Shown: piece by piece, positions 45,829 through 56,351 of the stretch | Layout of the letters: the number at the start of each line of letters is the position of its first letter | Position numbering within the stretch: position 1 is the first letter of the stretch | Assembly (NCBI GenBank): GCA_944392985.1 | Contig: CALXYL010000001.1 | Span: forward strand, 62,001-126,000 | Length of the DNA stretch: 64,000 nucleotides | Direction of reading: 5' to 3' | Source: an uncultured Spirochaetaceae bacterium | GTDB lineage: Bacteria; Spirochaetota; Spirochaetia; Sphaerochaetales; Sphaerochaetaceae | Position numbers and translations under genes: made by a program | The notes under the pieces: generated by a model | The model's input: only the letters and a program-made list of their open reading frames with translations | Databases searched by the model: none | What the model was told of the DNA's origin: nothing

Positions 45829-46432
45829 ATGAGGAGAGGTAGCTCCTGATCTCCTTCTCAGTCTCCTCGATTGACTTCCTGCCATCGACGACGAGGAGGT
45901 TGACTCCGCTTTCAAGCCTCCCAAGCTCCTCAAGGTAGTTCTCCCTTACTGCGGCAAGATATTCAGCCCTGTCAAAGAGCTCCTTCTCCTCCCCGCGCTT
46001 GTCAATCCGGCGCATGCAGTCCTCGACTGGCGTGTCTATGAAGATGAGGAACTCAGGAGAGGGGAAGCTGTTCACAGTCCTGATCAGGCTTCTGTCGCAT
46101 TCAACGCTCTGATACGCTATGGAGGAGTAGAAATACCTGTCAGAGAGGACGATCCGCCCCTCATCGATCAGCCTTGCGATCCCATATGAGGGATTATAGA
46201 GATGATCGCTCCTGTCGGCGGCATAGAGCATGGCGAGCGCCTCCGGAGTGGTGACGACCTTCTTCTGCAGTATCTTCCTGATAAGCTGTCCGATCGGATT
46301 CCCTGTCGGCTCGGCGGTGATGGAGTATGGCCGCCTGTTGAATTCATAGTATCTGGCGAGATTCCGTATCTGTGTCGTTGTTCCGGCTCCATCGAGCCCT
46401 TCAAAGACGATGAATGACTTGAGTATGCTCAT
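45818..46432 (-). CDS. tmk: Thymidylate kinase with altered P-loop
   Basis: A 204-residue nucleoside monophosphate kinase that phosphorylates dTMP to dTDP. The fold is recognisable: VFEGLDGAGTTTQ at the N-terminus, a DRYFYSSIAYQ motif (DR(Y/F/H) motif) and FIDTPVEDCMRRI. The P-loop is G-L-D-G-A-G-T-T: residue 18, normally the lysine that binds phosphates, is threonine. I recall some other bacterial members with the same GTTT run, so it need not be inactive. The start is the ATG at 46432, with GGAG upstream; a longer frame to 46519 has no such site and would not resemble the family. It overlaps queA by 11 bp at the 3' end. Confidence 0.92.
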   Translation of the reverse strand: MSILKSFIVFEGLDGAGTTTQIRNLARYYEFNRRPYSITAEPTGNPIGQLIRKILQKKVVTTPEALAMLYAADRSDHLYNPSYGIARLIDEGRIVLSDRYFYSSIAYQSVECDRSLIRTVNSFPSPEFLIFIDTPVEDCMRRIDKRGEEKELFDRAEYLAAVRENYLEELGRLESGVNLLVVDGRKSIEETEKEIRSYLSSFSL

Positions 46433-46507
46433 CTGTTCTCCATTCTCCCGCAAGCGGTAATATGCTATTCTGTTCCAAGGAGTATGATAATCACAAAATA
46501 GCCGCAG

Positions 46508-49500
46508 ATGAAGTACCATTCGCCAGCATCGACCATCATCATCTCTTTGATTGTCCTCGTGCTATTCGTCGCGGTGGCTTTCTTTGCCGTACTCTCGATC
46601 GGGATGACATCCCCCACGCTCATAGCAGCCGAGCTGCTTATGGACGACATGCGTCATGCTGGATCTGATATCTCGGTTTCATTTGAATCGATCGAGCGTA
46701 ATCTGCGCGATGGCATCTTCATCAATGAGTTGGAAATAGGATACAGAGGCGAGAATGTGCTGACCTTGGACAGGGTTACAGTGAGAATGGGAATACTCCA
46801 GCTCATCCGTTTCGCGCTCTCCGGGGAAGGCCGCCTTGATATCGTCGGGGAAGGTGGTAGCTTCACGCTTCCTTCTTCCGTTGGAGGTGACGGAAAACAG
46901 GAAGAAAGGACAGCGCCCGCTATTCCCCAGGTTTTCTCATCCCATCCTGTTGCGCTGCACTTAGAAGGCATCTCCGTTGATGCCGGTTTCTTCAGGACGC
47001 CGGATGCGGATGTATCAATCTTCCTGGATGATGGGATAGGCCTCGAGGCAGCATTCAATGAAGCCTTTGTTTCCACAGGAGGGACAGATATATCGATCTC
47101 CGGATTTGCAGCCAAGGGTGCAATGAGGGATGGAATCTCTGTATCTGCTTCTGCAGAAAGCATCTCTGCAGTGAATGAAAGATACTCTGCGCTCCTTTCC
47201 TCTCCTGTATTCAATGCTTCATTGCCCGAGGATCGCGATGCTGATGGACTGGAGGCGGGGCTTTCCTTCTCCTCTCTCCAGGGAAGCTATGATGATACTG
47301 CAATCAGGATTGGTTCTTCCTCTCTCTCCGTATCAGGGCATGATGCAGCGGCATTGATCCAGAATGCATCGGCCTCGTACAGGGATGCCTCGGTTTCCAT
47401 TGCATCGATAAAGGCAGAGCTTGAAAACGATTCGGTCAGCGCGGACATTTCCGATGCAGACGTGCTGTACCGAGGGACATCTCTTTACAGTTCAGATGGG
47501 ACTTCTGTCTCATTCTCGCTTGAAAGCCACGCGCTATCCCTGATTTCCTCAGCGCTCTCTTCCGAGGCTCTCAATCTGATGGGCTTCCCATTCTCGACTG
47601 AAGGCAATGATCTGAGGCTCACCGCATCACCGGATGAAGGCGCAGAGCTTTCAGGCAGTGTCAGGTTCCTCAGCGAGGATTCGGTGTTCAGTGGAACCGC
47701 TGTTGATTTCCTGCTCAGCGCTTCCCGGGATGAAGGGCTCTCCCTCATGATAAGCGATCTGCATCTTCCCGGAGTCGACGAAGGTGCAGAGCTTTCGCTT
47801 TCCTGGAATGATGGCAGCCTTTCCGCAGATGGCTCGTTCGGCGATTACCTGAGCTTCAGCGCTTCATATGGAAAAGGCATGTCTGCAAGGGCCTTGATGT
47901 CGGCTCTTCCGCTTCATCCATTCCTTCCGTTCATAGAGGCTTACGCCCCTGTACTGTATAACTACATTGGAAGCGGGACGAAGCTCTCAGGATCATTCTC
48001 GTTCTCAGCTGACGAGGAGATAGAGGGTGGGGCATCCTTTGCCCTAGCGCTCTCTGATATTCTTTTCACTGGAAGGCCATTCTCCATCGGTGCCGCAGGT
48101 AACGGCCGGATTCATAGTGACAGAATCGATATCGGGGCGCTTTCACTCACTTCCGACTTCGTCCGTGCCTCTTTCGAGGGTTCAATCGGATTCAGCACAC
48201 TGATCCCGGAAGGGCGTTTCATGCTTTCGATGACTGGATCGGGAAGCGAGATATTCAGTGCAGAGCTGAGCCTTACAGGTGATAAGGAATGCTCATTCCT
48301 CGCATCCGCTCCTTATTTCCAGCCAACGTCATTCAGCGGCAGCGTGAACTGGGAAGAGGAGGACATGATAGAAGCGGTCGCCGTCCTTTCAGGAAGTTCA
48401 TTCATCTATCCTTTTGATATCGCGATCGATCTCGCCTCAAACCGCATCACCCTCGATAACGAAAGAGTGCATTCCGAGGTATCGTTCGGAGAGGACTTCA
48501 TAGGGACGATCGATTTCGATGGCTTCAGGCTGCCGTCCTCCGCAGATCCTGCTGATGCACCATTCATCGATGGATCGATCACTGCATCCTTTGATTTCGC
48601 AGAGCAGCAGCTCAGGATCGATTCGCCATTGTTCACGATCGGCAGTATCAGAAGGCTTCCAGGTTCTCCGGATATTTCCTTCTCGATCGAAGGTGACAAT
48701 GAAAACCTCTTCTTCAATGACCTGACAGCAACAGCCGATGGGTTCGAAACCCTTGAGGGAAGGTTCGCACTTGAATACAGGCTGCCAAGGATAGCACTTT
48801 CCCTCCAGGGAGAGAGCGGGGAACGCCTCCTGCTTTCGATTGTGCGTTCCGATGATGGGATGTTCTCGGGTCTCATGCGTGCAGATCACTATGATCTGGG
48901 ACGCTTCGGCCTTGAGTCAATGATTGGCGATGTGAATCTGACGGCACGTGCAGGTACATGGGAAGCCCTTTCATTCTCAGGAAGCATCAGCGCCTACAGC
49001 CGTGACATGATCAATGATCCTGCTGTAATCAGTGCCGATCTCTACATCGATTCCGATGAGATAGCACTCAGCGGACTGACATACAGCAACGGTAATCTCT
49101 CCATAACTTCCGATGGCACACGATTCGACTCTGACACAGGGCTCCTTAGATCATCGATTGAGATTGAAACAGTTCTGGAGAAGGTGGATGGGCCTGTTCC
49201 TGTTACAGCTTCCCTCTCTCTTTCAGCTTCTCTGGCAAAGGGAGGCAATCTTGCCGATTCCGCCATGTTGCTTGTCCGTAGAGGGCTTGAGGGAATGGAA
49301 GGAAGCATCCATCTTTCCGATGTCAACCTGGGCAACCTCCTTTACATTGACCAGAGGGATCTCGACATCCTTTACAGCGGAGGGGAGATCGATCTTTCAG
49401 GATCGCTTGCTTCCGGTTTCATCGATATCGAGACAGGAACCATATCTGTCTACGCTGACCTGAGGCCCGCCGCTGCACTGCTTCTGGAAGGGAGCTTCGG

Positions 49501-51031
49501 CAACGGTGATACCGAGCTGCGTTTTGTCTTTGACAGCTTTGAGATAAGCATCGCGAACCTCTTCCTAACGCCTACGGTTCCTTTCTATCCTCCATCCATC
49601 GCCCACGGGGAGATCATCGCTGTGCTCAATGGCGTGGAATGGGATATCTTCGGATCGCTGCAGGCTGAGGAGGTCGCATTCGATGTATTCTGGATGCCAG
49701 GACAGCGTATCATACTCCATAATCCTGTGTTCAATGTATGGAATGGATCCTTCGTCTCCCTTGTCGATGACTGCACAGTCCTTGACCTGGAGACATACGA
49801 GCGTACATATGGCCGTGTCTCTCTCACGATGGATCTTTCTCCTACGCTCGTATTCGGAGGATGGCAGATCGATGTCTATGTTGATGAATCGACTGAGGTC
49901 GGTATAAGGCTTCCGCTTGCAAGTTCAAATGTCGATATCTGGGGTGATGTAAACGGCCATCTGACAGTGGGGCAGGGGACGGATGGGATCCTGTACCTCA
50001 ATGGCGTCCTGAATGCCTCTGACCTCACGATGTCGATCGGCATGGCACAGATGCCGGACTGGATGCTTGAAAGCAGCGCGGATACACGCACAACCGCCGA
50101 TCTTGATCTGATGCTGACTGACAATGTCAAATTCGTTTTCCCGCTCACGGGCGATCCGATACTCAGGGCCGATATTGCTGAAAACCAGCATCTGCGCGTC
50201 ATCGTGGACAAGCAAGGCAATCTCGATGTCTCCGGTTCGCTTGGCATACGTTCCGGCGAGATATTCTATTTCCAGAAGAATTTCTACATCACTGAGGGGA
50301 ATATCGGGTTCATGCCTGTGCTCGCGGAGGAATCGGGCTTCAATCCGGTGATCAATCTCCGGGCACGCCTGAGGGATTTTGATGCAGACGGGAACCCTGT
50401 TGATATCTATCTCAACCTCCTCAATTCAACCCTCGATAACCTCAGCCCGACATTCGACAGCTCGCCATCAAAGCCGCTGTCCGAGATCATGCAGATACTT
50501 GGCCAGTCAATTCTACCGACGGAGATGTACGACGGCTTCTCGATCTCCTCGATGGTCTCCCTTGTTTCCGCTTCCGTTGATATCCTCTCACGCTTCGGCC
50601 TCCTTGGAACGACCGATGGGAACACGCTTGAGGACTCGATCAGATCCTCCCTCGCGCTGGATACATTCTCCCTTCATACGAATATCATCGAGAACCTCAT
50701 CTTCGACACAGTATCATATGCCTCTTCGGATTTCGGCGATGAAGCGGTGTCTCCAATGGCGCGCTACCTCGATGGAACAACGCTCTATCTTGGGAAATAC
50801 CTCTCACCTGAGCTCTATCTTGAGGGAATGGTCCATCTCAATGCAGAGAAGAACCTCACGGAAACAAGCCACACATTCCTTGCGGATGATCTCAATCTGG
50901 ATATCGAGGTGTCGCTGGAGTGGGATACGCCGATGGCGCTCTTCACCGTGTTCACACGGCCTGAGAACATCACGCTCTACGATATCATCGACAGGTTTGG
51001 ATTCGGGTTCTCAAAACGGATTGTCTGGTAA
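46508..51031 (+). CDS. tamB: TamB-like translocation and assembly module protein
   Basis: A 1507-residue protein with one N-terminal transmembrane helix (about residues 10-34, IISLIVLVLFVAVAFFAVLS) and a very long run of amphipathic beta-strands, as in AsmA/TamB-like periplasmic bridge proteins. The C-terminal part (SGEIFYFQKNFYITEGNIGF, KPLSEIMQILGQSILP, then a strand-rich end) matches the TamB/DUF490 domain. These proteins help insert outer-membrane proteins or carry phospholipids across the periplasm. It is directly upstream of bamA, a conserved arrangement. The ATG at 46508 has no ribosome binding site, but TATGAT at 46483-46488 could be a -10 box. Confidence 0.9.
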   Translation: MKYHSPASTIIISLIVLVLFVAVAFFAVLSIGMTSPTLIAAELLMDDMRHAGSDISVSFESIERNLRDGIFINELEIGYRGENVLTLDRVTVRMGILQLIRFALSGEGRLDIVGEGGSFTLPSSVGGDGKQEERTAPAIPQVFSSHPVALHLEGISVDAGFFRTPDADVSIFLDDGIGLEAAFNEAFVSTGGTDISISGFAAKGAMRDGISVSASAESISAVNERYSALLSSPVFNASLPEDRDADGLEAGLSFSSLQGSYDDTAIRIGSSSLSVSGHDAAALIQNASASYRDASVSIASIKAELENDSVSADISDADVLYRGTSLYSSDGTSVSFSLESHALSLISSALSSEALNLMGFPFSTEGNDLRLTASPDEGAELSGSVRFLSEDSVFSGTAVDFLLSASRDEGLSLMISDLHLPGVDEGAELSLSWNDGSLSADGSFGDYLSFSASYGKGMSARALMSALPLHPFLPFIEAYAPVLYNYIGSGTKLSGSFSFSADEEIEGGASFALALSDILFTGRPFSIGAAGNGRIHSDRIDIGALSLTSDFVRASFEGSIGFSTLIPEGRFMLSMTGSGSEIFSAELSLTGDKECSFLASAPYFQPTSFSGSVNWEEEDMIEAVAVLSGSSFIYPFDIAIDLASNRITLDNERVHSEVSFGEDFIGTIDFDGFRLPSSADPADAPFIDGSITASFDFAEQQLRIDSPLFTIGSIRRLPGSPDISFSIEGDNENLFFNDLTATADGFETLEGRFALEYRLPRIALSLQGESGERLLLSIVRSDDGMFSGLMRADHYDLGRFGLESMIGDVNLTARAGTWEALSFSGSISAYSRDMINDPAVISADLYIDSDEIALSGLTYSNGNLSITSDGTRFDSDTGLLRSSIEIETVLEKVDGPVPVTASLSLSASLAKGGNLADSAMLLVRRGLEGMEGSIHLSDVNLGNLLYIDQRDLDILYSGGEIDLSGSLASGFIDIETGTISVYADLRPAAALLLEGSFGNGDTELRFVFDSFEISIANLFLTPTVPFYPPSIAHGEIIAVLNGVEWDIFGSLQAEEVAFDVFWMPGQRIILHNPVFNVWNGSFVSLVDDCTVLDLETYERTYGRVSLTMDLSPTLVFGGWQIDVYVDESTEVGIRLPLASSNVDIWGDVNGHLTVGQGTDGILYLNGVLNASDLTMSIGMAQMPDWMLESSADTRTTADLDLMLTDNVKFVFPLTGDPILRADIAENQHLRVIVDKQGNLDVSGSLGIRSGEIFYFQKNFYITEGNIGFMPVLAEESGFNPVINLRARLRDFDADGNPVDIYLNLLNSTLDNLSPTFDSSPSKPLSEIMQILGQSILPTEMYDGFSISSMVSLVSASVDILSRFGLLGTTDGNTLEDSIRSSLALDTFSLHTNIIENLIFDTVSYASSDFGDEAVSPMARYLDGTTLYLGKYLSPELYLEGMVHLNAEKNLTETSHTFLADDLNLDIEVSLEWDTPMALFTVFTRPENITLYDIIDRFGFGFSKRIVW

Positions 51032-51041
51032 GTATTGTGTT

Positions 51042-51068
51042 TGTTTCATGTATCATGCAGGTGAAACA
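51042..51068 (+). other. Weak hairpin between tamB and bamA
   Basis: TGTTTCA (51042-51048) and TGAAACA (51062-51068) can form a 7-bp stem, with no T-run after it. It lies in the 96-bp gap before bamA. It may be an RNA-processing or regulatory element, or chance; I see no convincing promoter in the gap. Confidence 0.25.
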
Positions 51069-51127
51069 TCCAAATCATATGGAAGCAACTTGTGCAATCT
51101 GGTAATATGCACGGAGGAGATTTGCCG

Positions 51128-53656
51128 ATGAAGAACACAGCGAGAAGCATCATCCTCCTCATCATTGCGCTCCTGCTCTCATTGTCCGCAGTGGCCGCGG
51201 AGGGCAGTGGAGTATGGTGGGAAGGCATGCCGATGACCGCTTTCAGATATGAAGGACTGAAGAATGTCAGCGCCGATAGAGTGGACCGGCTCCTTTCGCC
51301 CTATCTTGGGCAGCCTTTCTCCGATGAGCTCTTTGGAGAGATGAACGCCCTTCTTTATTCGCAGGAATGGGTCAGCTATGTCTATGCTGATGCGCTTCAG
51401 GAAGGTGACGACCAGCATCTGGTAATCGCGTTCACATTCTCAGAGAACCCCATGGTTGCCTCTGTGGGGATAGAAGGAGAATCCAGAATAGGGCGCAATC
51501 CCCTGCTCCGTGCACAGGCGATAAGCGCGGGGGACTTCTTCACCCCGGGAATGCTTTCCATCAACGCATCAGCGATAAAGGATTACTATCTCCAGCGCGG
51601 CTACCGCGATGCTGAGGTTGAATACAGCTATACTGAGAACCAGGAAGCCAATACGGTTGATGTGCTCTTCTCTGTCACAGAGGGCAAGCAGTACAAAGTG
51701 CGCGATATCCTTTTCCAGGGTATCTCTGGCCTTAGTGCAAAGGATCTCGATGATGTGCTGACGCAGAAGAAGCGTACTCTTTTCAGTGCCGGAAACCTTG
51801 TCATGGCGAACATCACCGCAGATGAGAGCGCTATCATCATGCTCTACAATTCTGAAGGATATCCTGATGCGAGGATCATCTCCACCGAGATCGTTCCGAC
51901 TGGGGAGGAAGATGAGAATGTCATCTATGTGAATGTCGTCTACACGATCGATGAAGGCGATAGATGGACGATAGGAGAGATCAGATTCTCTGGGAATGAG
52001 GTTTTCAGCGATGACGCAATCCGCTCCCTCATCTCCATTGATCCAGGCGATGCTTATGATGCGATGGATATCGCTATACAGCAGGAAGCGCTGAATTCCC
52101 TCTACTATGACAATGGGTATATCAGGGCGATGATCACATTCACGCCGGTACGCGATGAGGAAACGCATACCATCAGCTATGATGTCTCGATCTCCGAAGG
52201 TGAGCAGTCCGTGGTAGAGGAGATCATCATCAACGGACTGACAAAGACACGTCCATATGTCCTTGAGCGCGAAGTCACGCTGCGTGTCGGTGATGTGTTC
52301 TCCCGCTCTGCCCTCATCAGGAGCCAGCAGAACATGATGAATACCGGACTGCTTTCAACTGTCCGGGCTGATTTGCTATATGGCGATACGCCAAACGGCG
52401 TCATCGTTGAATTCACGGTGGAGGAAGGAAACCAGATGGAGCTCCAGTTCGGAGCGACATTCGGCGGTACTGTCGACGGGTTTCCGATTTCCGGATTCCT
52501 TCAGTGGGCTGACAGGAACCTGGCAGGAACTGGCCGTGATCTCGCCATCTCCACAACACTCTCTCCCGATACACAGTCTCTTTCTGTATCACTTTCTGAT
52601 GATTGGGTGGGGGACAGGAGATGGTCGAATTCCGTCTCGCTCTCACTAGAGAGGAGCTCAAGGGACGATACGCTCCAGAAGAATCCGAACTCCGCAATGT
52701 ACGATGGACGCGATGTGGACAAGGTGACGTTCCCGCTTGGCTATAACTCAGCAGCTGAGTGGTATGCCACCGACAATCCCCTCTACCCATCAGACGCATA
52801 CCTGATGTCGTACGACTACTACAGGATCGCCGGAGGCTACACGACTGGATACACATTCGCGTTCGATCCTGGTTCGCTGACGCTTTCGGCAGGTATCTCG
52901 CTGGGAATCAACCGCGCCTTCTATGACGACGGGATGTACACTCCCTATGAGGAGCTGATCCACAAGTACCATGAAGGATGGAAGTGGTCCAACAGGCTGA
53001 CGCTCTCAGTCACATGGGATGGACGCGACCTCAGGCAGAACACTACGAGGGGATATGTGCTTTCCGCATCGCTTACATACGCAGGCGGTTTCCTTGGTGG
53101 TCTTTCCAACTACAACAGGCTCTCCCTCTCCGGCGCTGTGTATCATTCGCTTTACACATACATCAACGAGGAGGAGCAGCATAAGAGCCTTGTGCTCTCA
53201 TACTCGACCTCTGTGTCATTCATGTTCGACCAGTTCTGGATCTATAATAGCAGGGGATGGCACAACGCCAAGGAAGGTGCTACCCGCTATGAGATGCTCT
53301 ACATCGACGGCATGAATATCGGGCGTGGATTCGATGTCATCTATGACAAGGCTTTCCTCTGGCACAACCAGATCGACCTCACTTATCCGCTTGTCTACCA
53401 GATGCTCGCGGCAGAGGGGTTTGTATCCGCTTCCGGCGTCACCGATGAGATAGCAGAGCTTTCCTCGTTCAGGAATATCGACTGGTATTTCGCGGCAGGT
53501 ATCGGCGTAAAGATGCAGATCCCGGGATTCCCGCTTGGGCTTTATCTCGTCGAGAACTGGACATGGAACAACAATGAAGGATTCAGGTGGGTGTCGACTG
53601 GAATCGGAAATTCCGGACTCAAACTTGTCCTTGCCATCACTACGTCCTATTATTGA
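51128..53656 (+). CDS. bamA: Outer-membrane protein assembly factor BamA
   Basis: An 842-residue outer-membrane protein. The signal peptide has core IILLIIALLLSLSAVAA. About five POTRA repeats follow (residues about 30-420, for example VEEIIINGLTKTRPYVLEREV for the last). The 16-stranded Omp85 barrel ends in aromatic residues (TTSYY). It inserts beta-barrel proteins such as LptD into the outer membrane. The ATG at 51128 follows GGAGGAG at good spacing; the open frame extends to 51092, but that start gives a poor signal peptide. tamB is upstream and mutS downstream, 3 nt after the stop. Confidence 0.95.
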   Translation: MKNTARSIILLIIALLLSLSAVAAEGSGVWWEGMPMTAFRYEGLKNVSADRVDRLLSPYLGQPFSDELFGEMNALLYSQEWVSYVYADALQEGDDQHLVIAFTFSENPMVASVGIEGESRIGRNPLLRAQAISAGDFFTPGMLSINASAIKDYYLQRGYRDAEVEYSYTENQEANTVDVLFSVTEGKQYKVRDILFQGISGLSAKDLDDVLTQKKRTLFSAGNLVMANITADESAIIMLYNSEGYPDARIISTEIVPTGEEDENVIYVNVVYTIDEGDRWTIGEIRFSGNEVFSDDAIRSLISIDPGDAYDAMDIAIQQEALNSLYYDNGYIRAMITFTPVRDEETHTISYDVSISEGEQSVVEEIIINGLTKTRPYVLEREVTLRVGDVFSRSALIRSQQNMMNTGLLSTVRADLLYGDTPNGVIVEFTVEEGNQMELQFGATFGGTVDGFPISGFLQWADRNLAGTGRDLAISTTLSPDTQSLSVSLSDDWVGDRRWSNSVSLSLERSSRDDTLQKNPNSAMYDGRDVDKVTFPLGYNSAAEWYATDNPLYPSDAYLMSYDYYRIAGGYTTGYTFAFDPGSLTLSAGISLGINRAFYDDGMYTPYEELIHKYHEGWKWSNRLTLSVTWDGRDLRQNTTRGYVLSASLTYAGGFLGGLSNYNRLSLSGAVYHSLYTYINEEEQHKSLVLSYSTSVSFMFDQFWIYNSRGWHNAKEGATRYEMLYIDGMNIGRGFDVIYDKAFLWHNQIDLTYPLVYQMLAAEGFVSASGVTDEIAELSSFRNIDWYFAAGIGVKMQIPGFPLGLYLVENWTWNNNEGFRWVSTGIGNSGLKLVLAITTSYY

Positions 53657-53659
53657 TCT

Positions 53660-56227
53660 ATGGACAGGAATGATGGCCTGACGCCGATGATGCGTCAGTA
53701 CATGGAGATCAAGGAAAAGCATCAGGATATGGTGCTTTTCTTTCGTCTCGGTGATTTCTACGAGATGTTCGGCTCTGACGCGCAGGAAGTGTCAAAGCTG
53801 CTGAATCTGACGCTTACACACAGGGCAAAGACCCCTATGTGCGGCATTCCATACCATGCGGCGAGAAGCTACCTCAAGAGACTGCTTGATGCGGGGAAGA
53901 AGGTAGCCATCTGCGAGCAGCTTTCGATCCCTGATAATCCCCGTGAGCTTGCGAAGCGGAGCGTCACCGAGATATACACACCAGCAACAGTCGTCGATGA
54001 GGAGTACCTTGACAGTCTCTCGACATCCTTTGTCCTTGCCGTCGACATGGACAGGAAGGGAATCTACTCAGCCTGGGCCGATATATCCACAGGGATATTC
54101 CGTGTCCGCCAGCTGCCGCTTGAAAAGGATTTCCAGGCGCTTGAATCGCTTATCTCCTCGATCTCACCCAAGGAGATCATCATCCCTGATGACCTCTATT
54201 TCACGGAAAGGACTCTCCGCGCTCTTATAGACAGAACTGACGCGATAGCGACAAAGCTGCCTGAATGGTATTTCTCCGTCAGGGAAGGCCGCAAGGAGGC
54301 TATGAAGCAGTTCCCTGGTTCATCCCTGGCGCTTTTCAGAATAGGGGAGAAGGATCCGCTGCTCTCTCCGATCGGCGCATTGCTTCATTACATTGAGGAT
54401 AATACGAAGTCCGAGATGCCGCAGCTGAGGGCGATTGAGAGGATAGAGGACGAAAGCTATCTTGAGATGAACAGCGCCGCGGTGAGGAATCTTGAGCTTG
54501 TATCATCGATTTCCGATGGGAGGGTTTCCGGATCCCTCTTCAGCGCGATGAACAGGACGCTTACCGCATCAGGAGGAAGATTCCTGAAGGACGCTATACT
54601 TCATCCGCTTGAGGATATAGACAGGATCAATGAGCGGCTTGGCTGGGTTGGCTTCTTTATGGAAAACAATGGAGAGCGGCAGAGGGTAAGGGATCTTCTT
54701 TCCTCCTCCTCTGATCTGGAGAGGCTCGCTTCAAAAGCCTCGATGAAGAAGCTCAATCCTCGTGATATGATCGCGATCGCGGATACATCCGCCTCCTTCT
54801 TCTCCCTTATCTCTGAGAAGCAGGAATACCTTGCGCTTGCGGAGGATTTCTCGTCCGCATTCGAGGAGATCATCTCATTCTCGGAATCCGTCCTCAAGGG
54901 GATAAACCGCGAATGCACGAATCTGCAGAATGAAGGGACCATCATCCTTACAGGTTTTGACGAGAAGCTGGACAGCTTCAGATCCTATCTTGCCAATGGC
55001 GAGACATTCCTTTCCGAATACATGGACAGGATACGGACAGAGACTGGGATCCAGGGGCTCAAGGTTGGCGAGAACCGCATCATCGGTGCGTATTTCGAGG
55101 TAACGAAGTCGCAGGTGGACAAGGTGCCTCCTTTCTTCATCCGCCGTCAGACGCTTGTCGGCGGTGAGCGCTATACGACGGAGGAGCTTGAGAAAATCAA
55201 GGAACGCAACGCAAGCGCCCGCTCAGATGCAGCAGAGAGGGAGAGGGAGGTCTATGCCTCCTTCCTTGATCGCGCACTCGCGCTCAGCGCTTCGATCAAG
55301 ATCATGGGAAGGATCATATCACTCATAGACTTCTACTCATCGCTTGCCCTCCTTGCCGATGAATGCGGCTATACGCGTCCAGATGTCCATGAAGGTGGTG
55401 ACCTTGTGATCGAGAATGGGCGGCATCCTGTTGTGGAAGCATATACAGGAAGAGCGGAATACACAGCAAATTCCTTCTCGTCAGCTCCTTCCCGCTTCGC
55501 GCTTATAACAGGTCCGAATATGGCCGGCAAGAGCACATACCTCAGGCAGACTGCGATCATTGTGCTGATGGCGCATATGGGGTCATATGTGCCTGCCGAC
55601 AGTGCCTCTATCCCATTGACGGACAGGATCTTCTGCCGTGTCGGCGCAAGCGACAACCTTGCAAGGGGAGAATCGACATTCCTTGTCGAGATGACAGAGA
55701 CCGCTGCTATCCTCAGGGGATGTACAGAAAGATCGCTGATCATAATGGATGAGATCGGCCGTGGCACATCAACACAGGATGGCATGTCGATCGCATACGC
55801 TGTGATGGGGTATCTCAGGACAATCGGGGCAATAACGCTTTTTGCAACGCATTACCATGAGCTTACGATGCTTGACACATCGGGCATACAGCTTCTTCAT
55901 ATGGCGGTTCTGGAGGAGCGTTCCTCGATAACCTTCCTCCGCAAGGCTGAGCCGGGGGCTGCCACATCATCATATGGAATCCATGTAGCCCGGCTGGCAG
56001 GGCTGCCACGGTCAGTGATCCAGGATGCGACTGCTTTCCAGAGAAAGCATTTCGCCGACTATTCCTTTGATTCCGCACAGGGCGATCTCTTCATGGATTC
56101 AGCCGATGAGGTGGATGAAGGCAAGGCGGAGGAAGCACTCAGGGATATCCTTGCCTTCGATACTGATTCATCAACTCCACTTGAGGCGCTTATGTTCATT
56201 AGCGAGCTCAAGAAGAGGCTCGAGTGA
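53660..56227 (+). CDS. mutS: DNA mismatch repair protein MutS
   Basis: An 855-residue mismatch sensor. The N-terminal mismatch-reading domain has the Phe-x-Glu motif (FFRLGDFYEMFG) and the connector follows. The ATPase domain carries GPNMAGKSTYLRQ, the DEIGRGTSTQDG loop and FATHYHEL. The length is normal. It would act with MutL, which is not in this window. It is 3 nt after bamA. After its stop comes the promoter and leader of the rimP operon; I see no dedicated mutS terminator apart from the leader hairpin. Confidence 0.98.
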   Translation: MDRNDGLTPMMRQYMEIKEKHQDMVLFFRLGDFYEMFGSDAQEVSKLLNLTLTHRAKTPMCGIPYHAARSYLKRLLDAGKKVAICEQLSIPDNPRELAKRSVTEIYTPATVVDEEYLDSLSTSFVLAVDMDRKGIYSAWADISTGIFRVRQLPLEKDFQALESLISSISPKEIIIPDDLYFTERTLRALIDRTDAIATKLPEWYFSVREGRKEAMKQFPGSSLALFRIGEKDPLLSPIGALLHYIEDNTKSEMPQLRAIERIEDESYLEMNSAAVRNLELVSSISDGRVSGSLFSAMNRTLTASGGRFLKDAILHPLEDIDRINERLGWVGFFMENNGERQRVRDLLSSSSDLERLASKASMKKLNPRDMIAIADTSASFFSLISEKQEYLALAEDFSSAFEEIISFSESVLKGINRECTNLQNEGTIILTGFDEKLDSFRSYLANGETFLSEYMDRIRTETGIQGLKVGENRIIGAYFEVTKSQVDKVPPFFIRRQTLVGGERYTTEELEKIKERNASARSDAAEREREVYASFLDRALALSASIKIMGRIISLIDFYSSLALLADECGYTRPDVHEGGDLVIENGRHPVVEAYTGRAEYTANSFSSAPSRFALITGPNMAGKSTYLRQTAIIVLMAHMGSYVPADSASIPLTDRIFCRVGASDNLARGESTFLVEMTETAAILRGCTERSLIIMDEIGRGTSTQDGMSIAYAVMGYLRTIGAITLFATHYHELTMLDTSGIQLLHMAVLEERSSITFLRKAEPGAATSSYGIHVARLAGLPRSVIQDATAFQRKHFADYSFDSAQGDLFMDSADEVDEGKAEEALRDILAFDTDSSTPLEALMFISELKKRLE

Positions 56228-56268
56228 GCATATCATTTCCGCATTTGGTCGTTTTTTGGCGGAAGTCA

Positions 56269-56297
56269 TTGACATAAATGCTTTGATACGATAAAAG
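56269..56297 (+). promoter_or_regulatory. Promoter of the rimP-nusA-infB operon
   Basis: A perfect TTGACA at 56269-56274, a 17-nt spacer and TAAAAG at 56292-56297 (4/6). The predicted start is near 56304, giving a 60-nt leader that contains a terminator-like hairpin. Confidence 0.55.
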
Positions 56298-56322
56298 AAG
56301 CATAGTTTCATTAAAGCAATTT

Positions 56323-56351
56323 AAGGGACCACTCAAGGTCCCTTTGTTTTT
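56323..56351 (+). terminator. Leader terminator/attenuator upstream of rimP
   Basis: AAGGGACC (56323-56330) and GGTCCCTT (56337-56344) form a perfect 8-bp stem with a 6-nt loop, followed by TGTTTTTG. It lies between the operon promoter and the rimP ATG at 56364. It could end mutS transcripts, but it must also affect transcripts from the promoter at 56269-56297, so it is a likely attenuation point. Confidence 0.7.

Noticed and set aside
48741-48757. A GGGTTCGAAACCC-like run resembling a tRNA T-arm
   Set aside because: It is a palindrome inside tamB coding sequence; no acceptor, D or anticodon stems surround it.
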